DNA from: Halichoerus grypus
Taxonomy: Eukaryota; Chordata; Mammalia; Carnivora; Phocidae
DNA length: 64,000 nt
Direction: 5' to 3'
Assembly: GCF_964656455.1 (NCBI RefSeq)
Contig: NC_135726.1
Location: forward strand, 9,438,394-9,502,393
Shown: positions 1-9,126 of the stretch, piece by piece
Layout of the letters: every line of letters begins with the position of its first letter
Position numbering within the stretch: the first letter of the stretch is position 1
Program-made: the position numbers and the translations under genes
Notes under the pieces: generated by a model
Database searches by the model: none
Told to the model about the DNA's origin: nothing
The model's input: the letters and a program-made list of their open reading frames with translations, nothing else

Positions 1-515
1 AATTAGGTCTCATAAAATACAGGTATTACAAAGTGGCTGTTTAGCCCATTAGAGAAAATGTAGAGTGAAATCTGAATTATTTCTACCCGAGGCAGAAGCA
101 GACAGAGTTACCGAAATTATGTTAGGCCAACGTCGCAATCCTTCCAGTCTGTGGGGCAGCGAGGCTAGCGGCCCCTGCACCAAAACCCTATGAGGAGGGC
201 TGTGTTTTTCAGTCAACAGTGACAGGAACTCCACTTCTCAGCCCCAAACCGAGTGTGGCTATGGGGAATTCACCCAAAACGTTTGCTTGCGGTTTATCAG
301 CAGCATCTGTCTGCCTCAAAGAGCCCCGGGAGGGAGAGGGCTGAGTGACACAGCCGGAGAAGACAGCTCGAGGCCGCTTGTTTAACGGATCTGAAGGCGA
401 GGGTGGCAGCCCGCGCCCTCGAAGAAGTGGGCAACTCTGAGCAACCATGTCATAATCCTCATTAATAGTAATAACAGTAACGATAATAATGATCAGGGTT
501 GCGACAAGGGTGAGG
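1..515. other. CpG-retaining unique block (possible regulatory element)
   Basis: This stretch has no recognised repeat and no credible gene. By hand count it holds about 20 CpG dinucleotides in roughly 510 bases, several times denser than the rest of the window, and GC content is moderate. Retained CpGs suggest either an unmethylated regulatory element or recent conservation. It is too CpG-poor to call a classical CpG island, and it may continue off the left edge. Confidence 0.35.
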
Positions 516-589
516 CCCATGGGCCCTCATGATGGTGGAGGAGAAGGAAGAGAGGAGGCAGAGAAGGGGGGGCGGGAACACAACCACAA

Positions 590-735
590 CGATATTAGCG
601 ACTGACATTTATCCTTTGCTTACAAGGTGCCGGAAACTGTGCTAAGTGCTTAGCACAGAAAGTTCACCTAATCTACTGAAACAGTTTGGTAAACAGCACT
701 GGCAGTCTCATTGTAATGTCTGTAGGTCACAGTGT
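590..735 (-). repeat. MIR SINE fragment
   Basis: The order 'gacatttatc', 'tgctaagtgctt' and a following degenerate MIR body matches the reverse complement of the ancient mammalian tRNA-derived MIR SINE. It is strongly diverged and has no clear target duplication, as expected for a pre-eutherian insertion. Confidence 0.55.
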
Positions 736-1029
736 CTTCATCAATCCACTGGAGACACTGCTGGTCCCCCAAAAGGCTGGTGTTGGGGGGAATGTGGTGA
801 GCATGGCCATGAGGCTGTGATGGTAAGCAGGGACAGCTGACCTGGTCAAGAACATACCCATCAAGACGGGTGTCACTTGGGTAAACAGATCCTAAACTGC
901 AAGTTTCCAGCTTGAGACTAAGGGGTGTGTGGCCTGACCCTAATCCTTAGTGTCTCCCTGACCCATAGCTCTTCGTGCAAGTTCTGGAGAGTGGCCACAT
1001 GGTCTCATTAGAACTCCACTGTCTTACGA

Positions 1030-1140
1030 ATGAAATCAGGAACTTCTTGAGGGCACTGTCTTATAGATCCTGTACCTGCAATGCCCAGTCCAGCTTGTCC
1101 CTGGTAGGGGCTCAGTAAATATTTACTTACGAATAAACAA
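1030..1140 (+). repeat. L2 LINE 3' end fragment
   Basis: Segments such as 'acttcttgagggcactgtc' and 'ggggctcagtaaatattta' match the 3' end of L2, an ancient non-LTR retrotransposon of the CR1 group. Only the last ~110 bases are seen, which is typical of 5'-truncated L2 copies. Confidence 0.6.
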
Positions 1141-1258
1141 GGGACGATCATAAGCTCTCTGCTCTGGGACGACAGTGGTGAGGGCAGGAGGCTGCTCAGA
1201 CTTCTGGAGGCTGCAGCTCAAGAACAAAGACCACATGAACTTCCTTGGGGAAACGAGG

Positions 1259-1640
1259 TGTCTTAGTTCCCTGGGGCTGCCATAACAGGTCATGACCAAC
1301 AGGGTGGCTTAAAGCAGCAGAAATGTACTCTACCCCAGTTCAGGAGGCCAGAAGTCTGAGATCATGGTGTTAGCAAGGTTGGTTCCTCCTGGAGGCTCTG
1401 AGGGAGAAACCACACCATGCCTCTCTCCCAGCCAGGGGTGGCTGCTGGTGATCCTTGTGTCCCTCCAGCCTCTGACTCCACCTTCCACAGCCTCTTCTCC
1501 ATGCCTGCATCCTCTGCTCTTCTGAAGGACAACAGTCTACATCCAGGATGATTTCCTCCTGAGATCCCTAACTAATGCATCTGCAAAGACCCTCTTTCCA
1601 AACAAGGCCACATTCTGAGGTTCTGAGGACCCTAGTCACC
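1259..1640 (-). mobile_element. MLT1-type MaLR solo LTR
   Basis: In plus-strand reading the segment begins 'ccctggggctgccataaca' and continues 'gggtggctta', 'tcaggaggccagaagtc', ending near 'ccacattctgaggttctgag'. This is the reverse complement of an MLT1 (ERVL-MaLR) LTR. No internal retroviral coding sequence is present, so it is a solo LTR. Divergence and indels indicate an old insertion. Confidence 0.75.
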
Positions 1641-2577
1641 CCTCTCCGTTAGAACTCTGCACCTTGCCCACATCAGCTTTCCCTTCCTTTCTCCCCACAT
1701 GGCTTAGAACCAGAGGGCAGCCTTGCAGTCATGGACTTTGAGAAGGTGGACAAGTAGGTGCTTTGTCCCACCAAGAACTGGGGCGAGTTCTTGAGGGAAA
1801 AAAAGAAGGAGTCTCCAAAAGCCAGAAGAGTCAAATCCTAAAAGTCATAAGCAGAAAAGGGCAGAGGAACATAGGGCCTGTGGCCTGGGGCATGAGGCCT
1901 GCAGGACCCCTCAACACTGTCAGGCTGGCCCCGTGAGCAGAAAAACAAACTGTTAGCTGTGGGCCCAGTTCTTCATCAGTCTCAACCTGAACAAGGCTCT
2001 TCACACTTCAGGGGGACAGGAACCCCCTCTCAAATCCCCCAGCATCCATGGAAGGTCACACAACGGCTTAGACCACGAGATGGGACAGCGCACTGCACAG
2101 ACGCGCTGGGCCAGGGCTGGTGGGAGCTGTGGGGAAATGTGGCGGCATAAACCAAGATCACATCAAAGGTCGGCACCACACCCAGGACAGCTGAGACAAC
2201 CATGCGTGGCAGCTGCGAATCCACAGCAGGTGTGTGGCCAGCTCAGAGAGGCCGTCCTGCTGTCCAGCAGGCAAAGGGGAGTCCACGATGGAGGGAGACA
2301 ATGCAAATCTGTAGGCCTTGGTGGCGAAGGTACAACAGTGGGCCACCCCATCTGGTGCACTTCCATAAGTCAGACTTTGTCCATGTGATGAAGGTAACTG
2401 GATGCATAGACTGTGGGTCATGAAACACCCCCAGCAGGGTTTAGGGTAACATCCCATAACAAACACATTTCTATTTCTGTTGCGAAAATAGGATTATTCA
2501 CAGTAGAGTAGAAAAATAGGGACACAATATCAGCTGAAATCAGGTTTCGCCACCGAAAGAATTTGCTGTAAGTTTAC
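1641..2577. other. Unique sequence, nothing recognised
   Basis: No repeat family or gene is recognised. Around 2080-2470 the sequence is GC-richer and open frames of 60-100 codons occur in several frames on both strands at once, which is the pattern of chance frames in GC-rich DNA rather than of one coding frame. Confidence 0.5.
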
Positions 2578-2594
2578 AAAAAAAAAAAAAAAAG
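2578..2594. repeat. A-homopolymer (about 17 nt)
   Basis: A single run of A with no recognisable SINE or processed pseudogene upstream. Confidence 0.9.
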
Positions 2595-2864
2595 TTTTTC
2601 AGAGCTTTTTGGATTAGAATAGCAAAAAGGGGACTACAGATCGGTCTTTACAAGCCTGAATGTAGGTACCTTCTTAATAAAGGCAGCCTGATCCCCAGGA
2701 AGGAGGGTGTGGCATGAGTCTGACACCCAGCAAGGCTCAGAGCACCACCCTGCTCCAAACAGTCCATCACGTACCTGTTTTGTAAAGCAGGCTTCCCTCA
2801 AAGGGTTTAGTTTGATGAAAGATTTGGAAAGCTACAAAACAGACTGCAAATCACTGCTCTATAT

Positions 2865-3216
2865 CAGGGGGTAGCAAATTTTTTTTTTTTTTGTAAAGGG
2901 CCAGACAGTAAATATTTTAGGCTTTGTGGGTCAAAAGGCAAAACCAAGGGTAGTATGGAGGAACTTACACAACGAGAGAGATGACAGATCTCCGCCTAAT
3001 TTTATTGGTGAAATTCAAAATTTTATTTATGGACCCTTGAAATATGAATTCCATGTAATTTTCATGTGTCATGAAGTAATATTCTCCTCTTGACTTTTGT
3101 TTCAATTGTTTAAAAATAAATGAGAAAGAGCAAAAACTATTCTTAGCTTGCAGGCCGTACCCCAACAGGTGCAGGCTGTATTTGGCCCAACGGCAGGCAG
3201 CAGTTTGTGCCCCCTG
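2865..3216 (+). mobile_element. MER1-type hAT-Charlie nonautonomous element
   Basis: It opens 'cagggggtagcaaa', continues 'gtaaagggccagacagtaaa' and 'ttttaggctttgtgggtca', and closes with the matching inverted end 'tttggccc...cccctg'. This is the structure of a MER1 (MER1B-like) nonautonomous hAT element of about 350 bp, apparently full length. Flanks 'ctctatat' and 'ctctaggt' agree at 6 of 8 bases, consistent with a decayed 8-bp hAT target duplication. Confidence 0.8.
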
Positions 3217-4189
3217 CTCTAGGTCACTCCTGGTCAAGCAGGGGCCAGTCGCAGAGTGAGGCCCACTGGCGGCCCTGCCCCACAAAGTGAAAGCCCTTGG
3301 CTGGATCAGAGCAACACTAGCCTAGCAGCTCCTAAAGCAAAACATCCCGCGCCTCTGACTTACAAGTCATTCTGGAGAAAACTGCTTCCTACTTAATTTT
3401 CTAAAACCCAAATACCAAATACGATAGGAGCCAAAGCAAAATTACTTTCCTTCAACAAACACACGCTTTCAAAAAATTATATATATAAATAAGACAAAAT
3501 GCAATGTTTTTGCTCTCTTGGGATCATGGTACGGCAGGTGGGCTATAAACGTACTTCCATTGTGTTCAGTGGGTGCCCGATTAATCTGAATGCTATTTAC
3601 AAAACGCCTGATGAACATAAATCAGCCAGACTTAGAACCGTCCTAGCAGCCTCTGAAGGTTTACCATGAGCTTCCTAAGCCAGGCGGGGACACAGACATC
3701 ACCATCAGGGGACAGCCCCTCCATTCCCAGATTCTAGGACCCCCTTTGATGCCCATGGTGAAGTTGAGTGCATGTTAATTTCTAAGTCTGGACACACTTT
3801 TTGGTATATAGGTTTTGGGGTATACTATTCACCTATCCTGCTTGGGCCAAGAACACGGAGTAATAGATTAGACAAACCCTGAATTAAAACGTTCACTCCA
3901 GCCTCAGAAAGGGCTAGAAATAATTACAGAGAAAGCACATGTGAGTAAACTACTTCAAGGAAAATCCAGTGTTTAAAATGGCAATGCAGAAGGTGTTCCC
4001 GGACATGGAAAGGGAAAAAACCACAAAATGACCTTGAAAGCTCTGAACGTGTCTGCCAAAAAATCAAGGCCAGCGGACAACCTGAAAAATCAAAAGCTTC
4101 ACAGGAACACCTATTTATTATCCAGTGGCCTCAGATCCAGAACCACCTCCCACCTTGCTTCGTAAGTGTGGATAAGGAGGTCCTGAAGG
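3217..4189. other. Unique sequence; possible conserved patch near 3520-3640
   Basis: No repeat or gene is recognised. The patch at 3520-3640 is rich in homeodomain-like ATTA cores and looks like conserved noncoding DNA, but nothing in a single sequence can prove constraint. Confidence 0.3.
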
Positions 4190-4375
4190 AAAGAGCATTT
4201 GTTGAGATCTTACTCTGAGCTTACTGCATACATCGTTTCATAACCATGCTAAAAGCTATGTTATCCCACATGACAGAAAAGAAAACTGAGGCACAGGATT
4301 TTAATTAACTTGCCCAAGTCGCAAGGTTAGCAGGTGTCAGATCTGAGGCTCAAAACCCGTGCTCCGTACACTAGA
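4190..4375 (-). repeat. MIR SINE
   Basis: The run 'tgttgagatcttactctga', 'aaaactgaggcacaggatt' and 'aacttgcccaagtcgcaagg' is the reverse complement of the MIR body. The tRNA-like head falls at the right end near 'gtgctccgtacactag'. Confidence 0.75.
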
Positions 4376-4380
4376 GTCTA

Positions 4381-4510
4381 GTGCACAATCATGGCCCTTG
4401 GGCCAAATCTGGCCTGCTGCCTGTTTCTGTGAATCAAGTTTCACTGGAACACAGCCGTTCACCGATGTACTGTCCGTGGCTACTTTCACGCTCCAACAGC
4501 ACAGTGAGTA
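4381..4510 (-). mobile_element. hAT-Charlie element, left part (split by MER2)
   Basis: 'cccttgggccaaatctggcc' and 'tttcactggaacacagcc' match a nonautonomous hAT-Charlie element of the group with 'ggcccgcgggccaaatc' ends. The element is cut at 4510 by a MER2 insertion and resumes at 4837. The exact subfamily was not resolved. Confidence 0.7.
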
Positions 4511-4836
4511 CAGTTGACCCTTGGACAATGTGGGGTCAGGGGTGCCATCCCTCATGCAGTTGAAAATCCACCTATAACTTTTGACTCCCCCAAAACTTAA
4601 CTACTAATAGCCTACTGTTGACCAGAAGCCTCACTGATAATATAAACATTCAATTAACACATATTTCGAATGTTATACGTATCATATATTGTCTTCTTAC
4701 AACAAAGTAAGCTAGAGAGAAGATGTTATTAAGAAAACCATAAGGAAGAGAAGATAAATTTACAACACTGTACTGTAAAAAATCAAAGTATAAGTGGACA
4801 CGCACTGTTCAAACCCACGCAGTTCATGGGCCAACG
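4511..4836. mobile_element. MER2 (Tigger-class) DNA transposon nested in hAT element
   Basis: It starts 'cagttgacccttggacaatg', contains 'aaaacttaactactaatagc' and 'agtaagctagagagaaga', and ends in the inverted counterpart 'gttcatgggccaacg'. This is MER2, a nonautonomous TcMar-Tigger element. It is flanked by TA on both sides (4509-4510 and 4837-4838), the expected Tigger target duplication, and sits inside an older hAT element. Confidence 0.85.
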
Positions 4837-4900
4837 TAGCTGTGACAGAGACTGTAAGCCCGCAAAGCTGACAGTATTCACTGTCCAGCCCTTCAGAGAG
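4837..4900 (-). mobile_element. hAT-Charlie element, right part
   Basis: 'gctgtgacagagactgtaag' and 'cccgcaaagctgac' continue the hAT consensus exactly where it broke off at 4510, which shows that the two parts were one element before MER2 inserted. Confidence 0.65.
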
Positions 4901-5680
4901 GAAGGCCGTGTTCTTGTTCCCTGTGAGGACCTACCTACAGCCCTCTGCTGGGGGAAACACCTGCACTCACAGGCTCCCGACGAGGCTGCATGCCTGGACA
5001 GTCCTTGGAGATGGCTGGCCCCAGGATCTCCTTCCCCCCATCACCTTGAGCACGCTGTCTGCACAATGGGAGCACCCATGATGTGAAGCGTAGCCAGGCC
5101 ACCCTGCCTTGAGTGCTTTGTCCAAAAGGCACAATGATAACTACACAGAACCAATCAGATTCACTGCCTTCGAGGGTCTGAAGAAGGGAGCTGAGAGTAG
5201 GAGGTAGAAGCAAAAAGGCTCGAGAGGGGAAAGCAGAGGCTGCAAGATGAGCTGGGCCGGACTGAGGGGCCAGACAGAGCACTGGTGACAAGGTCAGGAA
5301 CCCCTGCTGCACCGCGGGCTGGTCTGGAGGCAGGGGTTGCCCTCCTCATCCTTCACCAGGAGCATCTGGCACGCACCTCCTCCTCCCCAGGCCACCAGGA
5401 GATGAGAAGCGCTGGCCACGCAGGCTTGTTTCGCTGTACCAGCAGTTTAGTGTAGTGACGCATCCTCCCCACAAAACAAAAGGTGAAACAAACTGAAGAG
5501 CACAGACCATTCTGTGAGAGAAACACAGACACATTCTGAAGTACTGAGCTATTTAAGGAAAGGAGGCATGACATGACCCTTTCCCCACCAATAACAGTAA
5601 GAATAACAACGAATATTTCATAATAATTTAAAATAAATTCTTAATTATTCATGACATTTTCCTCCATTACCATCATTATT
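4901..5680. other. Unique sequence, nothing recognised
   Basis: No repeat family, gene or RNA is recognised. Overlapping short open frames occur on both strands and are treated as chance. Confidence 0.45.
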
Positions 5681-5681
5681 A

Positions 5682-5706
5682 CGTGTGTGTGTCTGTGTGT
5701 GTGTGT
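5682..5706. repeat. (GT)n microsatellite, interrupted
   Basis: About 25 bases of GT dinucleotides interrupted by one 'ct'. Confidence 0.85.
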
Positions 5707-5981
5707 TTTCTCATTTTAAAGCCAGCAGGTAAGGGGTGGGGGTCTCTTTTCCTCTCCCCCTTCTCTTAATGGAAGGACCCACTATTGTTTAGGTGTTTTC
5801 AAGGCCACCCAGCAGGAAAATGGAAGTTGGGTTTCTATCCTAATCCCCTAGTTTAAAAAAAAAGGAAAATCTTTATCGAATATCCTGCTATATCAACTTA
5901 ATCAAGTTTTTAAGTTGAATTTGATTTTTAAATCCTTTAGGTAATAAGACCTAGCATTTAACTTCTATTTTTAAAATACAC

Positions 5982-6048
5982 GTCAGGCTCCCGACTCCTG
6001 CTCTCTCTCGCTATCTCTGTCTCTCAAATAAATAAATAAAATCTTAAA
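5982..6048 (+). mobile_element. Can-SINE 3' fragment
   Basis: Only the CT-rich 3' body ('ctctctctcgctatctctgt') and the tail 'aaataaataaataaaatctt' are present; the tRNA-like head is missing. The tail runs into AT and TG microsatellites, a common fate of SINE tails. Confidence 0.8.
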
Positions 6049-6076
6049 ATATATATATAGATAGATTTGGGTTTTT

Positions 6077-6079
<3 letters not shown>

Positions 6080-6123
<44 letters not shown>
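6080..6123. repeat. (TG)n microsatellite
   Basis: An essentially pure TG repeat of about 21 units, preceded by a T-run. It lies just downstream of a Can-SINE tail and is long enough to be length-polymorphic. Confidence 0.95.
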
Positions 6124-6125
<2 letters not shown>

Positions 6126-6199
6126 CCCAAGTCAATCCAACAGAAAGTGAGTTGTGGTCAATGCATAATAAAAATCAGAGTGACTCTTGACTTGGGAAA
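6123..6199. repeat. 13-bp perfect inverted repeat, 51-bp spacer
   Basis: 'tttcccaagtcaa' at 6123-6135 is the exact reverse complement of 'ttgacttgggaaa' at 6187-6199. The 77-bp unit resembles a very small foldback or MITE-like structure, but no target duplication is visible and no transposon family is recognised. Confidence 0.6.
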
Positions 6200-8097
6200 A
6201 TTATTAGCATTTTGAGGTAATGGTTTCCTAGTTCTTCAAATTCAAAAATACCTTAGCAAGTAAGTCCAGGACTTCCCAAAATACTGGAGTTCTAGATTGC
6301 TCTTTTTCAATGCTTTCAAAACACAGGGCACAGCGCAATAGGAATCCAGCTATTGAATAACGTGTAAACCCTGAAGAGATGTACAAAAACACGGCTGCTT
6401 GAGCCAGCGCCTTCGTGAAAGGCATGGGGCCCAACCCTGCACGCGTTCAGTGAACTTCTCACGACCCTCAAGTATACTCATGTGATATATTGAAATACCA
6501 TAAAGCAGATTTGTAATTACAGGGAGCAACTGATTTTAAAAGGCCTCTATCACAATTAATGCTCATGAAAATATAATAACCAAAACCAGAGAATTCAGGG
6601 ATTAGGGTATTTTGAACATTATACTTCAAATGTACAAAGGCTGTGTATTAATTAAAATTCACAAAGGGTTTTTTTAAAAAACGGAATAGCTGTACGCATG
6701 GTGACTTCATTATAAAATCTAGGTATAAAAAAATGAGTATGAAACCACCCCCACCCCATGTTCTGGACTAAAATCAGTTAAGTTTCCCCTAATGTAATGT
6801 AAAAGCTGGTCCTGTGACCCATCTTCCTATTTGCAGGTGTAGCATGTTAGGGAACGCAGCATCTATGGGAAGACTAGGAGGAGTACTATAACTTAGATGC
6901 CTCCAGGGCCAAGCACTGGGGATGCCTTTTCCCAATGGAAGGAATCAGCATAAAGCCCAAGGAGAAAAAAACGTTGGCAGATTTTGGCGAGACTGAGGTA
7001 TATCTTGGAGTGAAAACTGAATCATCAAAGGAAAATGTTTTAAATTTTTGGTTAACTTGAAATGGGGCACCTATCATGGAATCCATCCACGGAGAGAGAA
7101 GCCACACATTGTCTGGTACAGGCCACGACAGCATATTAAAAACATCCTCCATCCAGCTGTTATGATAAGGGAAGATGTACCTTGAACAGAGGTGAATAAA
7201 TCCGTACAACAAGGAAACGTCAGCTAAGCGTGCTGGCCATTAACAATGTCTCAGGAACATTTCAGACATGTGGAAACACGAGAAAAACCTAAGGCCGGTG
7301 TCTGACCTTGAATTCAACTGGTTTCAGCTGAAGTGACCACTTCCAGCCAAAATTAATGAGCATTTCTTTCTTGGCCTTCCTTCCACAAACCTCTAAAAAG
7401 ATAATAATACTCATTCCTTTTGAATCTCTAGATAAATGAGAGTAAGAACCCTGAGAAGCAGTTTACATTTTTCAAAGGATTTTCATAGATCTCACTGAAT
7501 CTTCAAAAGAGCCTTCTTTGGGAAAAAGTAAATTCAAATTAAAAACAACTTTATTTCTCCCATTTAAAAAAAAAAACAAACAAAATCAGCCCGTTGAGAG
7601 AATCTCCAAGTTTCTCAGATTTCAAAAGCCGGTTTTCTTTATCATGACCCCTAATCTGTCGGAACAAGAATTTCTGCCCAACAGTGGACTCCCCTTTCAT
7701 GAAATCCTTACCTACCAAGGTTCACTTCTACAAACCTTGGCAAATCCCTAGTTATGAACCCCTAACTGAAGCTAGCACAGACAAGTTCAAGGCTGCTGGT
7801 GACAGGGAGGACCCGAACAGCTGTGGCCAAGCAAGGGATGAAAGTGGAGTTTAGGGCACAGTGTTATGTATATTTATCAGTTTCAGGTAAACGAGACCCC
7901 ACAGCAACTCTCTTCACCCATCCTTCCTGCTGTGAGTTAATGAAGAGACAAACATGTCCGATTCTGACTGCAGTCACCCCGGCTGGTACTGTCTCCCTAG
8001 TGAAGAACTGAAATTCTTCAGCAGCTAAGTCTTCCTACTCGCGATCTTCAGGAAAGTGATTTTTGAGGCTGTGGGTGAAATATTGCATTCCTTAAAA
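6200..8097. other. Unique sequence, nothing recognised
   Basis: No repeat, gene or RNA is recognised. A minus-strand open frame of 108 codons at 6886-7212 has no family resemblance and no splice context, and is judged to be chance. Confidence 0.45.
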
Positions 8098-8119
8098 AAA
8101 TATATATATATATATATAC
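8094..8119. repeat. A-run plus (TA)n microsatellite
   Basis: Seven A followed by about ten TA units. Confidence 0.9.
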
Positions 8120-8164
8120 TTGTTTTCACTTTCTAGCATCTGATATGTTACATCCTGTGTAAAT

Positions 8165-8275
8165 TTTATATCCCCTAATAGAACGTTAACAGAGACTTCA
8201 CCTTATTCACAGGTGTTCCCTAACCCATCGCAGGCACTCAATTAAGACTTACTGAAAGACTGAATGAATACACTG
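8165..8275 (+). repeat. L2-like 3' end fragment
   Basis: 'cccctaatagaacgttaaca', 'caggcactcaattaagactt' and 'actgaatgaata' follow the order of the L2 3' end (usage line, then '...ctcaataaat...gaatgaatga'). Divergence is high. Confidence 0.5.
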
Positions 8276-8499
8276 GATTCCATATTGTGTAGGAAAAAAA
8301 AACAAAAGTTTAGGCCTCTTAAAATATTGACATGCCTTGCAGAATTTACCGGTACGGGAAAACTTGAAGACAAGTCCAATGGGAAGAACTTCTAAACAAT
8401 GGCAACGCCATCAAGATAAGCCCCATTCCAAACCTGAATTTCTCTGAATCAGCTACTCCTGAGGTACACATATTGCTCCACTCAGCCAATGGCAATTCC

Positions 8500-8890
8500 A
8501 GGAGAGAGGCAATTGATAATAATTATGTTTTCTGCCTTCTCTTGGGTTATGAATTTATCATGATGCAAAAGTTGAGCTACTCTGATGCCACGTTAACAAT
8601 GATAAACACCATAAAGACAAAAAAGAAACTAAATTTAAGCATTTAGATTCTGCAGGGGAGTTTATTAAACGGATTAACTAAGGAAAGGCAAAGCCTCGCA
8701 ATTATGGAAAACAGGGAGCAGCATTTCTGCCTGGCTATTTTTGACGGCCACCTGAGAACGGATTTCAAATGCCCTCATTTCTGCAGGTACATTATCTTGT
8801 GTTTTATTGTTATTCACAGCTGCAAGTTGATTAATTTGTATTCAGAAATTCTAAGTGGCAAATGTGCAATGCATAGTAATATACATTTTC
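8500..8890. other. Unique AT-rich block, CNE-like appearance
   Basis: No repeat is recognised. The block is dense in ATTA/TAAT homeodomain-type cores and other short regulatory-looking words, for example 'gtttattaaacggattaact'. This resembles conserved developmental noncoding elements, but constraint cannot be seen from one genome. Confidence 0.25.
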
Positions 8891-9053
8891 TTTATGGACA
8901 CAGTGAAAATGCCTAAGCCACATCTCATGTGTAACTCTTGCTCAACCAGTAAGCAAAACGCAGAAAGAGTTTTACAAAAGGCTTGGAAAGAATTTGATTT
9001 GAAAGGAAAACCGCAAGAGGAAGCCTCTCTCCCCCACCCTTCTCTTAAAAAAA

Positions 9054-9126
9054 GACAAGAAAAAAAAAAACTGCACATACACACACACACACCAAAAAAA
9101 AAAACAAAACAACAACAACAAAAACC
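9054..9126. repeat. A-rich / (CA)n / (AAC)n low-complexity tract
   Basis: Contains A-runs, a short (CA)n and an (AAC)n stretch. Adjacent open frames rich in Lys and Thr are produced by this composition. Confidence 0.85.

Noticed and set aside
6886..7212. 108-codon minus-strand open frame with aromatic-rich sequence, briefly compared with DENN-type domains
   Set aside because: The resemblance does not hold: no conserved motif order could be matched, so it is treated as chance.
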